The translations under genes and the position numbers were made by a program. Source: Diploscapter coronatus (Eukaryota > Nematoda > Chromadorea > Rhabditida > Rhabditidae). Taken from it: 64,000 bases of DNA. Below the pieces are notes generated by a model. The model made no database searches, was not told where the DNA came from, and saw only the letters and a list, made by a program, of their open reading frames with translations. Each line of letters begins with the position of its first letter. Positions within the stretch are counted from its first letter, which is position 1. The DNA is taken from contig OZ038422.1 in the NCBI GenBank assembly GCA_964036155.1, positions 69,215,201-69,279,200 of the forward strand, in the 5' to 3' direction. Positions 10,592 to 25,500 of the stretch are shown one piece after another.

Positions 10592-13500
10592 CTAAGTTGG
10601 AGGAGGGCCGTTGACGTAAGTGAGGTGGGGGCCGAAAGTAGTCCCATAGACTCCCAAATAGAGTAGGACGAGCAGCGAGCAGAGCAGAGACAGCAGCACG
10701 ATCGAGCGGGTCGACGGCGATTGACGAAGGGCGGGGGAGTCTGTTGCAGCTGCTGCAGTCGAGAGCGAGATGGTCTGCGTCTGTCGCTCAGAACGACGCT
10801 TCCGAGCTGCAGGACTCGGCTCCTGAGGCACTGAGGGAGAGGGGGGCGAAGGCACTCGCAGCATTTCGTGAAGTCTAAATTAGTTTTTTTTTTTTTGAAA
10901 AATATCATTATTTGTAAAATAGTTAGTGATTTGGAAACAGCATGACTTCCCATCGAAAAATAGACGCAAAAAAGATAAGGTAGATTTGGGTGAGGAGAAA
11001 AGGATTTCAGGTTTTTCCTTCGCATATCTTCAAAAAGTCATGTCCTTCTCATTCTCTAATTGATCTTTTGAGAGAATAATGTTGAAAATACCAACCTGTG
11101 CTTCAGCTCTTTCAAAGCGTTGGTGTAAAGTCTCAATTCGGCCTGGAAGTCAGGCAGAGTGGAGCTGTTTGCATCGGCGTCCTGCAGGGAATAGAGGGCA
11201 CTTGTCAGGTAGTTGCACATCGTCTCCAGGCTGTTGAGTCTCTCCTCGCACAGGCCGATCTCTTGGATGATCTTCTGCTGGTCAAATCCCCCTTCGTCCA
11301 TTTCATTCTCGATCTTCTGCATCGCACATCTAAATTGAATAGTTTATTAAGCCTGTTAATCAATTAAAACTGATTTTCTAACGTATTTTTCCTAATTATC
11401 TTTCGAATTTGCACAATGTCAAGGCAAAAAGTTTGGGAAAAAGATGATTTTTGGATTCACAAATCGATCATTCTTCTAAATCTGGGTCTCCAGGAATTTA
11501 GAACACTTATTGAGGGTGAGAAATCATTAGAGAATGTAAGACTTCAGAACAATTGACAAATGTTAATATGCGTGCGAAGAATAGTCGAAATCATGAACGT
11601 TTCCAAACTATCTGCACGCCAATAAATGCAGAATGTAGATCGTGAATATTTTATATTGGATTTTTGCACCTTTTGAAAAATTATCTTCAGCAAACTAAAA
11701 TATTTTGACATACCGAATTCCCAATTGTCTTTCGGCCCATTCCGTCCACAATCTGTCGACCCCCTTCAAGGTCTCCACCATCTTCCTCAGTCTATCGACA
11801 GCCTCTTCATATCCTTCGGAAATCGCAGAGAATTCATTTGATAAATCAGCGATTTCCTTAGCGACAGTTTTGCTGCCGAGAATCTGCCTGTAAATTATTC
11901 ATTTTTAATGAAACTGATGAAAATGATATTCTTGGTTGTGAGAAGTTGTCTCCAACTTAAAATTTCGCTTTCATATAAAACTCAAATATTCAATCAATGT
12001 ACTCACTTGAGCTCATCTCTCTCGTGCCTGAGTCTCTCCTCAATCTGACACATGGCCATCAGGGCCAATCTGACATCTTCCTTAGTCCTGATTTCTTGCA
12101 CCCCATTCAGGGCAGACACTGTCGATCTCTCGTGCAGCTCCCTGAGTGAGTTGGCGAATTGCTCAACCTTGTCGAGCAGCTGCGGCATCGGATTCTCCAC
12201 TCGATCCAGCAGCTTGGCCCATTGCACTCGCAGCTGGGCCAGCTCGTTCATCTCTGCATCCGTGTAATTCCTCTGGAATTGTCAGTTTGAAATTTGCAGT
12301 TTGCAATTGAAAGACGTGACAATAATAGTCTTATATGTTCTTGAATCTCGATTTTGCATCTATTTAGCAATTCTACGAAATCGCAACAAAGATCAATTAC
12401 CTGAACTTTCATAGCGGCATCGAGTTGGCGAATGTTGGTGCGAGAAATCAATCGGATATTTTCCTGAAGTTCATGGCAATAGTCTTCTTTTTCATCTAAA
12501 AATTGCTTACGATCTGTGATTCATCGACATGTTTGAGACTGTCCTCCACAACTCGCAAGTGAGCCTTCGAAGCCTCGACCAGAGCGTGCAATTTCATCTG
12601 AAATTTTGAAAAATAAACCAAATGTGATCTTAAAAATCGATAATAGTATACTTTTTAGGAAATCCAAAATTAAAATTAAATATCGCCTTGTTCGTGATGA
12701 AAAGTATGAATTCAACGCAGGGCTGTACGGAATATTCCGTTTCATTCCGAAAATTGAAACAACTTTCCCGTTCCGTCATTCCGCGCTCCGAAATTTTAGG
12801 GGAAAAATTTTGTTCCGCGCTCCGAAAATCTCAAAATGCCATTTCGTACAGCCCTGGTTCAACGTTTCATTATTTTGAATTTTCCGAAGCTTAGAATCGA
12901 GCCAGAAAGTGTACCTCTGAACTGAAATGCGAAGAGAAATCCTCATCGATGTTGAGCAGATGCAGAGAGGATTGTTTGGGAGTAGCCATTCCGGCTTCCT
13001 CGCCTCGGAGGGATTCGTCCTTTGCTGGGGGCTGAAAATATCAAGGATAAATAAATTTCAGTTAAAAGAACAAGTGCTATGAGTAATTATAGGTTTGTAG
13101 CTCAACTAATGTTCGTTTTCAAATTCCAAAGTAAAGAAAAAGACTTTCGGATGAGCACAAAACTATACAAATCATCGCAAGAAAAAAATATGGGGAAGTA
13201 TCAATTTGCTACTTGAAAATGAAAAGACGCGCTAATAAATAACTAGTAAAGCAGAAACAGAGCAAATGAGTGGAGTGAGTGAAATTGAAATACAAGCCGC
13301 TTGTGCCTCGGGGTGGTTTGAGATGGACAATGGCAATGGCATGGACACAGCCCTCCTCCTCCTCCTCCTCTCCGCTAGCTCTCTTCTCTGCAGCTCTTCT
13401 ATCGATTTCCCCTTCCCCATTTCTTTCCGCGTTGTTTCCAGACGGCTTCTCTCTCATTCCATTCCCAATTCATGCGCACCTGCATAACAACCATTCATCC

Positions 13501-16500
13501 ACCTCTCTCTTCCCTCCCCCACTCCCAATAATAACCATCCATCCATCCCAACCAACCAGCCAACCGACCCAATCCAGTCACAACCACCCGACTGCCTCCT
13601 GCCTGTGCAAAATGAAGGACGCATGCACTCAATTAAGGGGTGTTGTTATGAAGAGGAGTGAAACCCGGAAAGTTTATGTCATTCTAGCTCTAGAAAAATA
13701 AGATTGGAAATAATAATTCCTTTAATTTATGCTTACATTGTAGTCATCCCATTCGTAGACCTGCCCCTCAGACTGATCGCCCGCAGTGTCGCTGTCCTTG
13801 TTGCTCTGCTGCAGTTGCTCGTCCAGTTGCTGCAGCAGACGAGTCGATGAGGCCAGGGGGGTTGGGGGAGAAGTCAGCACCATTCCTGGAATGAGGAAAA
13901 CTGTCTATCATGGTCAATTAGCTTTTCGTTTTTACCAGTCATAGCCGATAGTTGTTCCCCATCACTGAGAGATCGAGGCAGTCTTCTGACGCGAAGTCGT
14001 TTCCTCCGGCCTCTCGAGGAGAAGTCGGATCGAGTCGAGCAGAACGAGGCAGCCATGTCGGAGTCGAACTGCAAATTAGTGTTGGTGAATTGCACAGCGA
14101 ATGCATCGACTGACCAGGCAGTTGCCGGAAACCTTGAGTCCTCTCTGCGAACGATTTCTCTTCAGAGGAGTCGATGTCGAGTAATCGTTCGAAAACGTGA
14201 AGGATCTGGAATGAAGAAAACTAATTGGAATGAATTAGATGGTGAAAAAGACAGGTGGAAAAGCGAGATTGCCACTGCATAATTGATAGGTCAAAGGCTA
14301 AATGACTGAATGCAGGTGACCTCAGGGATGAGCGAATGGATATTCTAAGCTTCTTCGCATCGTCTCACCTGTTCATTATCTGCTCCATCATTTTCTCCTC
14401 GCAATCGGAAGATTCTTCTGACGAGGCGTCGCAGGAATGCTGAAATTTATGCAATTAGCATACAAAGACTTTTTTATAGGAAATATTTTCTAAAAAGTTA
14501 TGCTACAAGTTCAAGAAAAATGGACCGATAGCTTCCTTTCTGAAGGCACACGCGCGCAAAATTAGCCGTAAGGAGGATTAATAGAGGCAAAGAGACGAAT
14601 GAAAAGATGGGAAAAGGTGAGAGAAGAAGAAAGGAGAGGCGGCAAACAACGAAAAATGTAAGAAAAGAAGATCACAAAATGATATTTGTTTAGAGAAGAG
14701 AAACTGGATGAGCTGACTGTTAGACGCAGAAGCGTCTTCTTTTGTTATTTTCTTTCAGACTCTATATCATATAGTACCCTTTGATCTCATTTCATTAACT
14801 CAAATGATCTATCAGCTAACCTTCGCCCCCAAATCCTCTTTCCTTCCCTGTTTCTTCTTTTTGTCCTCTCCTCTGATCTCCCTCCATTTTGTGTTGAAAC
14901 TCTCGTTGTTGTCCATTTCGTTGTTCATCGAATTGCTGTCCTCCAAAAGAGCCATCACCTCATCTGCAAATTGCATTCAATGAAGAGAATGATATTTTCG
15001 ATAAAAACAAATTGAGACAAGATAAAAGGCATGAAAAATTGATATGCACTAGAATTAGCATGATTTTTTTTAAAGGATAGTTTACAATATCTTTGGTTTG
15101 GCAGCTATTTGAAAATAAGTAATGCACACACAATACTTCTCGAATTTGTGCATCGTTTAGTCTGTCTCAAGTTATAGATCCTTTACGACATTTAAATAAC
15201 TAACCGAATTCGGTCAGACTGCTGCTCATGTCGTCCTGCCCCAAATCGTGACTCACGTACATTGACATCGAAAGATGGTCTTCCGTCAGACCCAAAATGT
15301 CGATTGTTGTCTGAAATAGGATTTGCAACTTTAAAAATTCTAGCATCATTCATCAGCCATAGAAAATTGAAACTGTGAGTACATTGCTCTTTCGAGGTTG
15401 TTACTAAAAGACATCTTTCGACTATTTTCGGAATTTCTTTTTCTTAAATTTCGCTCAATTGTGATGGGGACATGTATTCACAGTCGAAAATGCACATCTT
15501 CTATTCATCCAGACTATTCATTTCTGCCTACCTTGGTGACTTCAATATCAGATGCGTCGTCAATTTGGACAGTTTTGTAGAGCGTTTTGACAGGGAGAGA
15601 ACAACAGTTGGCTGTGTGATTCAGACTGGTCCTGCAATGCATTCCGTTGGACTGTGCAACTATTTCTTCGCTTCTCCCTCTTCCTTCCTTCTCCATTCAA
15701 TACCACAACACTTTTTTCGGTCAACAAAAAAATTGGTGTAAATCGCGCAGCTGCACATCTGCATGTCGCAATCAGTTTCAGGGAATTTGAGGCAAGACAG
15801 GCAGCAAAACCCAGAAATGATATTTTCATTTTCGCGCTAAATCTACTAAAATGTCTTTCGAGAAGCAAGAGTAATAATAGTTGAAAACGAATATGAAATG
15901 TCATCAATTTTAGTGTCATAAAAGGAACAAAAATTTCAATATCGAAATTATCTAACATGAAAAGCTCAAAATTCTTCGTTATTTTCTTTCAAGAATAAAT
16001 GCAAAAAAAACCTACTGTGGTGAAAGTGAAGCGAGGGTATTCAGATTCTCGTGAACGCTGTTGTCCCCTGAAGAATATCCGACATCCTGCAGAAGGAGTA
16101 CGGAATCACACTTCTTTGCAGCAGCTGGAGTCTGCACTGCTGACGATTCTTCTGATGAAAGAGACGTCACTCTGAAAACAGGAAAATGAGTTAATGTAGT
16201 TATGATTTTCTTCAATTTAGAATTTGAATTTTTTTTATAGAAAAAATGAGGCGTGGCCAAAATTTTCTAAAATAGAACTAGTTCGAAATTTCATTTTTGA
16301 TGAGATCAAAATTGCATTTACTGCAGATAATTTGGGAAAGGAAATGATAGAATTTCGGAAAAAAGTAATTCGGAATTTTAGTTGCATATCAGAAAATTTT
16401 AAAATATATATTTATCTGTTTTTCAAGCTATTCTAGAAAATAATCATCAAGTATGAAATCATAGTGGATACTCTCTTCTCAATCTAATAGCTATTAAAAA

Positions 16501-19500
16501 TACCAACCTTCCATCCATAAGACTCTCGTACTCGCTATCGTCGAAAGGAATGGTATCGTCTTCAGGGCAGGTAACAGCTCCACTGCTGCTCTCACTCCTA
16601 CCCTTCCCCAGTCTATTTCTTTCTCTTTGCCTCTCCAAATTCGCTGCCAATTTTTTCCTTTTCGAGGGCGGTGAGCTCAATTCAGGATCGCTTTCGAAGT
16701 CTGCTTCTTCCTGAAAACAACACAACTGAGATTGTAAAAGAAAGTTATGGGGAACTGTAAGATTCACTCAATTTTATGTGTTGTGCCTTAGCTGCTGGGC
16801 GATAGTAAATGAGAATGAAGAGAGAAGAATGGGGGAACAGTGAAGGAAGCAAAAACAGAAACATTGAAACCGACTGATAGAAAGTGGGGTCGTGTAATAA
16901 ACAAAAATACAGGGAAAGAAGACAATTGCGACGGGCATAAAATGGAATGAAATGGGGAATGAATGTGGAATGGGGAGTAAGGCAGGGGGACGAGGAATGA
17001 AGAACGAAGAACGATAGAATAAAGAATGACTGCAAATGAGACACTGACGAAGACTGGATCTGATTGCTGATTGCAGATCGAGAAGCTGAGGGACTGAAAT
17101 GAAGAGCCGGGGAAGAAAAAGGAGAAGGTACTCCACTCCAGGCCAGAGGCGGTAAAATGAGGGATTTTGACAGCTGGAGGCAAACCACAAAACGATCTGC
17201 GTAATTTGCATAGGAATGTGGGGGAATAGAGGGAGATGAAGTGATAGAGAGAAGGAGAGAAAGAAAGAAAGGCTGATGGAAGATAGCTGGCAGAAGAGCC
17301 TAGACAGACGCACACACACACACACATGTTCACTGCCTCAGTCTTCCCACACAAAAGAAACGAGGAGAGAAATTCGAAACTCATACAAAAATCGCGAACA
17401 AATGAGTTATCGATTGAAAGGACAAATCCTAGAAATTAAAACAATGCAAACAAATTTTCCTTTGATTACGTAATTGCTCAAGACAAGACAAATTTTCGTC
17501 GCGCAATTTTAGCCTTTCGCCACCCGTTTCGAGAAGGTTTTCTTTAGAATGCAATAGAGGAATTTGGCCTTGCGAATGGGGAATTTCAAGAACTTTACAG
17601 AGATTGCGCGTTTGGCATTGAATTTAAAAGTGAAATAAAAAATTGTTTTCATCACTGCAACGACACTGTAGCGAGACATTGACTTACGTGAGCTAAATTA
17701 TGAAGAGATTAGCAAAAGAGTGCTGTGCAATATCTTTGAAGAAAATATTTCTGAGTTTGATATTAAAACTCAATCCTTCAGATTCATCAATCTATACGAG
17801 TATAAAAGGTTTAGCCATTTCTTGCAATTTGAACACCCACAAAAGTATGACGCAATTTATGCAAATAGACCGACTGAACGTGATGCAGCACGACACGAAA
17901 TATGAGAAAGTTCGACTGGAAGGAGGAAAAAGGAACATGAAACCGACAGTTCGAAGTCAGAGAAGAATAGGCGAACGGATTGATGATGCAATTGGGGGAT
18001 GAATATTAGAGCAGGTGACCTATTGAATGAATAAATGAGCCGCAAGGGAGGGCTGGTCAGTTCGAGGTCAATGCTTTCGACACAGGGGCAGGACAGAGAG
18101 ACAGAGTGGCTGTCAACAATTAGGTATGCACAGCCAAGCCACAGGTAATACCCTCATTAGAATTAGAGATGAAGAGTGGGATGGAGACAAAGAGAATGAC
18201 ACACACACACACAAACCAGGCCCATCAGCAGGTTGGATTGCGCTCTAGGGCAAAGGGGAATTATGACGGTACGGCAAATTGGAACGCAACAAATGAAGCT
18301 GAATAAACAAACAGAAGCGGTGCGTGAAAAGGAAAACGACAGGTTGGAGAGGAAATGGAATGACAGACATGGATGAACGAACGAATGAATGGATGAAGAT
18401 GGCGAGTGCACAGTTAGAGGTCGAACACTAATTGAATTAATTGCACCGGATGAAATGGTGCGCGAAGGCAGCAACGAAGGGAATTCGAGATTGGATTGTC
18501 GGGGGAAAATCGATGAAATGAGTTATTGAAATCTGCAGGAAGCGGGCTGTTGCATCGCATTATAATGAGAAGCATCATCGCAGAGCGGAAGCCGGGTGTA
18601 AAAATACGAAAAGCCGCTGAGTGAATGACTGAATGGGTAGATTGAATGGAGAAAGGGAGAGAGGGAGGGGAGAAATGCAAATAGGCAGGGGAGGTAATTG
18701 AGACAAGCATTTTTGACCGGTTGAATTGAAGAGTTGGAGAGGGCTACAAAAGGGGGCATAAACTGGAATTGAACAGGGCTGAGCAATTGCCCGCACTGCA
18801 GTCTCCCAAACAGGCACAATTCCACAGGGAGAAAATGGCGAAAGGGAATGAATAATCCCGGTGAACATGCATTGAATTGTCATAGACAAATTGCATGCGT
18901 AAATCGATGCAACCGGGCGCGCATCTGCATTCGTTCTCTGTTCCCAGTTCGCATCGTCATAAATTCTTAGTTAAATGGGGGGACTGGACTGGGTTGGGGG
19001 AGAGGGCCTATGCTTTGAAAGGGCTGAGCGAGTCAGATTAAGTGGCAAAGGGCGAAAGTCTCTTAGATGCAGCAGCGGATGCAGATGCAGATGCATTGAA
19101 TAAAGACCTTGACAGGTAAATCCATAGCCAGAATACAGAAAGCAAAGAGAAACAAACTCGACTGGTTTAGATGCCTTCCACTCCTTCCACTCACCGAGGC
19201 ATTGGAGACTGGGACTGCAGAGCTGTGAATGGAGGAGAGGACGCAAAGGAGTCGAAGACAAATATTGAACTTTCATAGACTTTTTATGTGAAACATACAT
19301 TCAGTCAGTTACACAGTGCAGCAGATATTTAGATACTACAGAAGAAGGAAGGAGAGGGGTTGAATTCGAGAAAACTCGCAGAGGAAACGAAGCAATCAAA
19401 TGGAATATATCCAATCGCTGACTGAATAGGGAACGCCTCTATGCGAGTGGTGAATGGAAGTACACGAATTCGGGCGAGCCGATCGAATTCAAATGGAATT

Positions 19501-22500
19501 GGCTAATAATTCCGCCATGATTGAGGGCTCAGGACTGGAAGCAGGAATGAGAAAATATGCGTTGAAGAGATCGATGACTTAGTACAAGTGTAAAAAAGTG
19601 TGAGCGAAGATAAAGATGAGCCGAAAGAGATGAAAAAGAGGAAATAGAAAAACATCCGTCATTTTGCAGCCTGCTGCAATGCTGCAGTGCGCACGGTGAC
19701 ATGTCATAAAGTCGTGCAGATTGGAGGGAAGAGTATAATTCGAGAAGGCACACATTCGTACCACAAGAGGACAGCATCAAGAGAGAGGGGCATTGCCCTG
19801 TCCACTCTTCTCGCTGTCCGTTCGCTGCCTTTGATGCAACAAAGCAGAGAGGCTTTCTTCCTGACAATTGAAGCGCAAAAAATACGAGATGAGAGTGGAC
19901 AAATAGAGGAAAGCAGAGATAAGGCAAGAGGGAATTCCCACGGAGTAGGAGAATTTGTGGATTTTGAGGGAATCAGAGCTGACAGCCATCAGAAAGAGGA
20001 TTACACTTGTCATTTGGTCATTTGACGATTCGGCATGTATCAACTTACACCCTTGTTGTTACTCTATCTTATCTAATATATGAAGCGATGTCCAACCTGT
20101 GCCCGATTGAGTCTGTCCTCGATCTTCAGCTGCAGCACCAGACTATTCAAGTACAGTTCGTGCCATCGCTTCCTCAACACTTCCACAGCAGCTCGTCTCT
20201 TCTCGCGCGAACGACCCTCAGAGCCACTTAGTTCGTCCAATGAACTGCTTCTGAAATATACAAATTAAAGAATTCCCTTTTCATTTTAAACTTTTGAGGC
20301 AAATGATATTATACAATCATTGGTTCAGAGCGAATGAAATTTGAACTGATCATCGTATTTTTAGAAATCAGAAAAAAGTTACCGAAAAACCAAAATGGAA
20401 ATTACAACGAAATTTTATTTCATTCCAGGTCATAAGGATAAGTTAGCGTGAAAAAGAAATAAAAATTATCCCGATTTGAATATTTCAAAATTTAATCAGA
20501 CCAATCTTTGGTATTTATCACCAGATGTAAACATGATTTTCGATTTAGAATGTTCCGAGAGATTTCCGTTTCGTTTGATTTTCTGAGAATTTTGGAAAAA
20601 AAACTTCCGCTCATCACTCACAGAAACTGCGTCAAGTATCATGACAACTACTGTAGGTCGAAACAAGGGCAGAAAAAGTAAGTGAATGAATTTGATCTCC
20701 TCGAGAGCTATCTATCAGCTCCTCAACGCATGCAAAATGAACCTTTTGCATCGACTTTCAGTCAAAATTCCCCCAACTCAAACTCAAAAATATCAAATTA
20801 CTTTTGTCAGATCTGTCATTTTGTGAACCTACTTGATCTGTTCGGTGAGTCTGCTGATTTGCGCCTGGCCTTCGGTCTGGATTTCGAGTTGCAGAACCTG
20901 AAGCATGGAATTTATTATTGAGGCTTTTAGTATTTCGTAAAGATGAAGAAGAAGATATCAAGATATCCTCTCAGGGCTGTAATTGTGTGTTCTCAACGCA
21001 AGCAAAGCAGACCGAATAATTGACAGCCGAAGAGGAGGAGAAAACCAAATGGTTTAATTTAAGGACAAATGAAGAATGCAGCAAATGAGGATGAAAAAGT
21101 ATACAAAGGATAGGGACGAGGACGATGGATATGGGAAACTGAGCAGAGAATGGAGAGGGGAAAGGAGATGATGATGGCCTTGTTGGAGGGCTGTAGGGCC
21201 ATAAAGATGGATGAGAAATGGGAAATGAGCGGTGAGCGGATATAGAAGATATTGAAAGATAGAGAGGGGGATTACAATAATACAAGGAGGGGAAACAACA
21301 ACAACTGAGATGGGGCAGAGGGCTGACTACAAGAAAGGAGGGAAGGAAGGAAGAAGGACAAACAGATAACGACTGACAGGGACGGAGGGCAGAAGACAGG
21401 AGCTGAATACTGAATGATTGCTAGGCAGCAAATAGGGAATCGATAAGCAGAAACAGAATAGATTGAAATGAAAAGTGGCAGGCGAAGTGAATCACTACAT
21501 TGCTGTTGCAGAAAAGCAGAAAGCTGCTCGCAAGAGACAATATCATGGCAAAAAGGCAGACGGGGTATGGCAAGGCAATTCAAGGAGAATAGAAACAGAA
21601 ACAATACGAAACAAGCACTACAGGAAGAAGGCAAATAGGACATTTGAATATGCAGATATATGCAGCAAGGAAAGGAAACCGGAAATTGAGCAGATGCAAG
21701 GAGACTGACAAAAGGAAACAAGGAGAGGAAAGGTTATCAAGATCGAAATCTGAATAACCTCTCAAAAACGTAGGAAGAAGAGCTGGGATATTTTCTCAAG
21801 AAAATTTTGGAATTCAAAACATTTGATCAGAGATAAAATTCCGATTGTTGCAATTCCAGAGATGTTCAAAAAATTTCGATCAGATTACAAAATATTTTTC
21901 TCACAACTTCACGGCCTCCTGTATTATACACCGTTGGAACCCGACTGCCTGTAGAGGACAGTCTCTTTTTCTTATTTCTCCTCCTTGCCTACACTCTCAT
22001 CCTAAAATCCGGTGTCTAATACAGCAAGTCGAACTTCATAAAAAGTGATCGCTTGATTTTTTTCTCGAAATCGTAAACGAATTGTCGTAGAATTCTCGGA
22101 ATCGGAAATCTGTCTCATCCCTGTCGAACATAAAAATGGGGACATGATAAATGATAAAAGATAAACTGACTGATTTGACTGAGATGAAATGAGAGATAAG
22201 AGATTTGATGAAGAATGAGAAGGAGAGGTCGAAAGAGAAGAAGACATGCAAATTGAATAAACACACAAACGAAGACAAGACAGAATGTAGTGCACAGTGA
22301 CACGCAAAGATGAAGCAGAAGATGAAGAAGGGAAGAGGAGAAGGAGAAGACAAACAAAATGACAAATTACAAGAAGAAGGGGAACTCTTTGACGGAGCCG
22401 GCAAGCAATGAACTGTTTAAAATAGACACACAATGCGTGTGGAATTCACTGTACGGAAATAGACAAGCAATTAGTTCTAGAAATAATTCTCCTATGTAAT

Positions 22501-25500
22501 TTTATCAGGAAATTATTATGGTTCAGAAGTTATGATTGGTCTTAATCTAGAGCTGAGGAAGCATGATCAATTGATACTAACTACAAAAGAAATATATCTT
22601 GAAGATGGAGTGATCGGTCTGTTGAATACACTGTAGATCGGAAAATTGTAATATGGTAAGGGGTAGGGCTGGATATGCTCATCTAGTAGCAAAATGTTCA
22701 GTTCAATGTGCTGATCATTTTTATACTAAATTTATTTGCTTCATCCTAACCTTATCCTTCCCATATTCATTTGTACTAACTTTGAAGATTGTTAGACCTA
22801 TAGTGTGTGTTCAAAAATTCGAATAATCAAGAAAAAACGTTTTCTTTTTTTTCAAAGATTCCGATTGTTCTGAGTCGACTAAAATGAAATGAAAACGTTG
22901 AGAAAATGTCTGAAGAAACTGACCAGTAATTTGGAGATGAAGTGGATTAAATCAACATGACAACTGACCGGCAGAGATAAGGAGAGAGCTGTGAAGAGAG
23001 AAAAGCAAATTTGGTAATGGAAATGAATGAAAAGACTGAAAGAGAATGAGACGGACAGGTGAAGGAGCAAGGCGAATAAGGGTAAGCAGACAAATTGCGT
23101 GCACATAAAATGGGGAAGGATATCTAATGTGACTCTATGTCGAAAGAGGGAAAGAGGAGCGTTACCTGATGGTCAGCCAGCAGCTTGGTCAAATTGCCTC
23201 CCGTCTGCCCGGTCTGCAGCCGCTTCTCCAAGTCCTTGAGCTGACGCTCAATCGAGTGCAGCCACGAACGCACGCTGCACGAAGGCTGACTTCGGGTACC
23301 TGAATTATTCAACTTGAAATCATAAACATATGAATATCAGATGGAAGAATAATATCCAGAAGCTGTATACAATTTCAAGGTTCGTCTAAAACTGAACTTT
23401 TCTTCAGAATATCATCGTATTGTTATTGATTCGGACTAATTTCGTTTGGAATTTCAAAGTGTCAACAAAAATTGCTAAATTATCTAATTGAAGTAGTCCT
23501 TCCATAGCATGAACAATGAGAAACAAATCTAGCCATAATAATAACAATCTCCAAAAGCTGAAAACAGTTATGAAAAAACTGAAAGTTGGGATATTTCAAT
23601 TCGAAAAACACCGCATCAATTGAAATTCTCATAGGTCAGAATATGAATTCCGAGCGGCAAGGAACGAAAAAGCAAGTTTAAAAATTCATTTAAAGTATCT
23701 CCAAAACAACTCACTCCATTCGGAATCACTAGTGGCCGTGTTCGTGGTGTTGGTGGATCTGAGCCTGAGCTGCTCCATTGCAGAGCTGATTGTCTTCAGG
23801 CGCAAACCGATCTGCAATGGCATTGAATAAGTCAGGGCCGATGGCATGGCTTGAGACAGATTTAGACATTCATTTGCATTGGAAGGCGTTCGATGCAATG
23901 ATAGCCATGGCAAGGAGGGAAAAGCTGGCAATGCGACGGTCATGAATCTTGGATAGGCTTGAAGGGCAGGCTGCGAGGAAGCATAGAGGAAGTAACGAGA
24001 TTGTACGATTTGGAGAAATCTAACGCATTGGCATGTTTTGCGCTTTGCATATCGAAAATGAAGGAATGAAATGGAGGGAGGAGAATTTTACTGTTCACGG
24101 AAAATAAAAAGATCAAAGGAGGTGTGGAATTAATGTGGAATAAAATGACTATTTGCCGAGCAATAAGATGAGCCATTCGTGTCCTCGTGAAGATTACAGC
24201 CTCAAAGGGAGAAAAGTAGGAAAGGAAAATGGGAGGCAGAACTTGGCAACAGGAATAATCGCTGGTTAAATGTTGGATTGAAACGAGTATGCATTATTGG
24301 CCATAAAAAGTTGCGCTGAATTGTTTCTTGCTCCGCAACTCTAGTAATCAGCAGACAAACAGAGATCGCGCAAAACCACCAGATTGGAAATATTATTTGT
24401 AATACATCCTGCGAGTCGTAAAGAAAAAAGTAATCAGTAAGTGATTTGTGCGGAGCAATAAAAATTTTCTAGCGTTTTTCGTAAATAATTGATAATCTGA
24501 TACGGGAGATATTGTGTTAAAGATAATATCGAGGAATTGCGAAATCCAAGAAAATGTCTCTCCTTTTTATTTAAAATTTAATTTTTATGTTTTATCTTTA
24601 AAATCAGCATCATGAAAGCTATATTGAATATTTTTATTCACTTATGTCATCCGTAGTGGTTTTTTATTTTTATATTACATGGTGGGCCATAATTATAACT
24701 CCATCTATTCGAACATTGGAAATGTTTTTATCATTCCTTGAGACTTTAGCAGACAATGAATGATAGACAAATTTGATGTCTGCTTTCTTAAATCGAGATG
24801 AATATATTCTGCAGAATCAGTATTTGATTCTGATCTAAACAATACGCAGTAGTGCGCAGAAGTTAGGATCAATTCACGATATTTGAAATAGATAGTTCCT
24901 AGATTTTAGGAATCAGTCCCTCTAAAACTTTGTGGATCATTGACACTCGATGTAATATCTTCAAAGTTAAATTTTCAGGAGAATGTTTTCATAAATCATG
25001 GATTGTTCCTAACTTTTGTCCGTGATTGTATGAAGAATGAGTGGAACTCTAATTATGGCCCACCCTGCACTTGTCAGCTCAGAAATGTCATAACTACCAG
25101 AATTAGTTTTCAATATCTTTCGTTCGATAAAACTATCTTGATGTTATTGCAATTCATAAATATTCAAAAGAAAAACATACGGTAGTTTCGAAATCAGGCA
25201 TTGAGAGAACGAGTTCCTTGCCAACGGAGTAGAGCCCATCACACATCCCTTGCAGATTCTCGCATGACGCGTACTGAAATATAAATCGTGAAAATAAAAT
25301 ATCTAAGAAAAATAGTAAAGTTATTGTAAGAGACCTCCAAGGAGGAATTTGACATGGAATATAGAAGTCAGAAGTAAGAAGGCAACGATACAATGAAGTA
25401 GACAATTGGAGTGACTGAAGTAGCAGAAGAAGGACAGGAAATCGTAAAACGAGCCAGGACGATGCAGATTCGATTGAATCTATGAATGGAGAATGGAAGG

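Noticed and set aside
16774..17384. Overlapping minus-strand frames of 147-198 codons
   Set aside because: Three phases are open at once, which is a sign of base-composition bias (few stops in pyrimidine-rich RNA), not coding.
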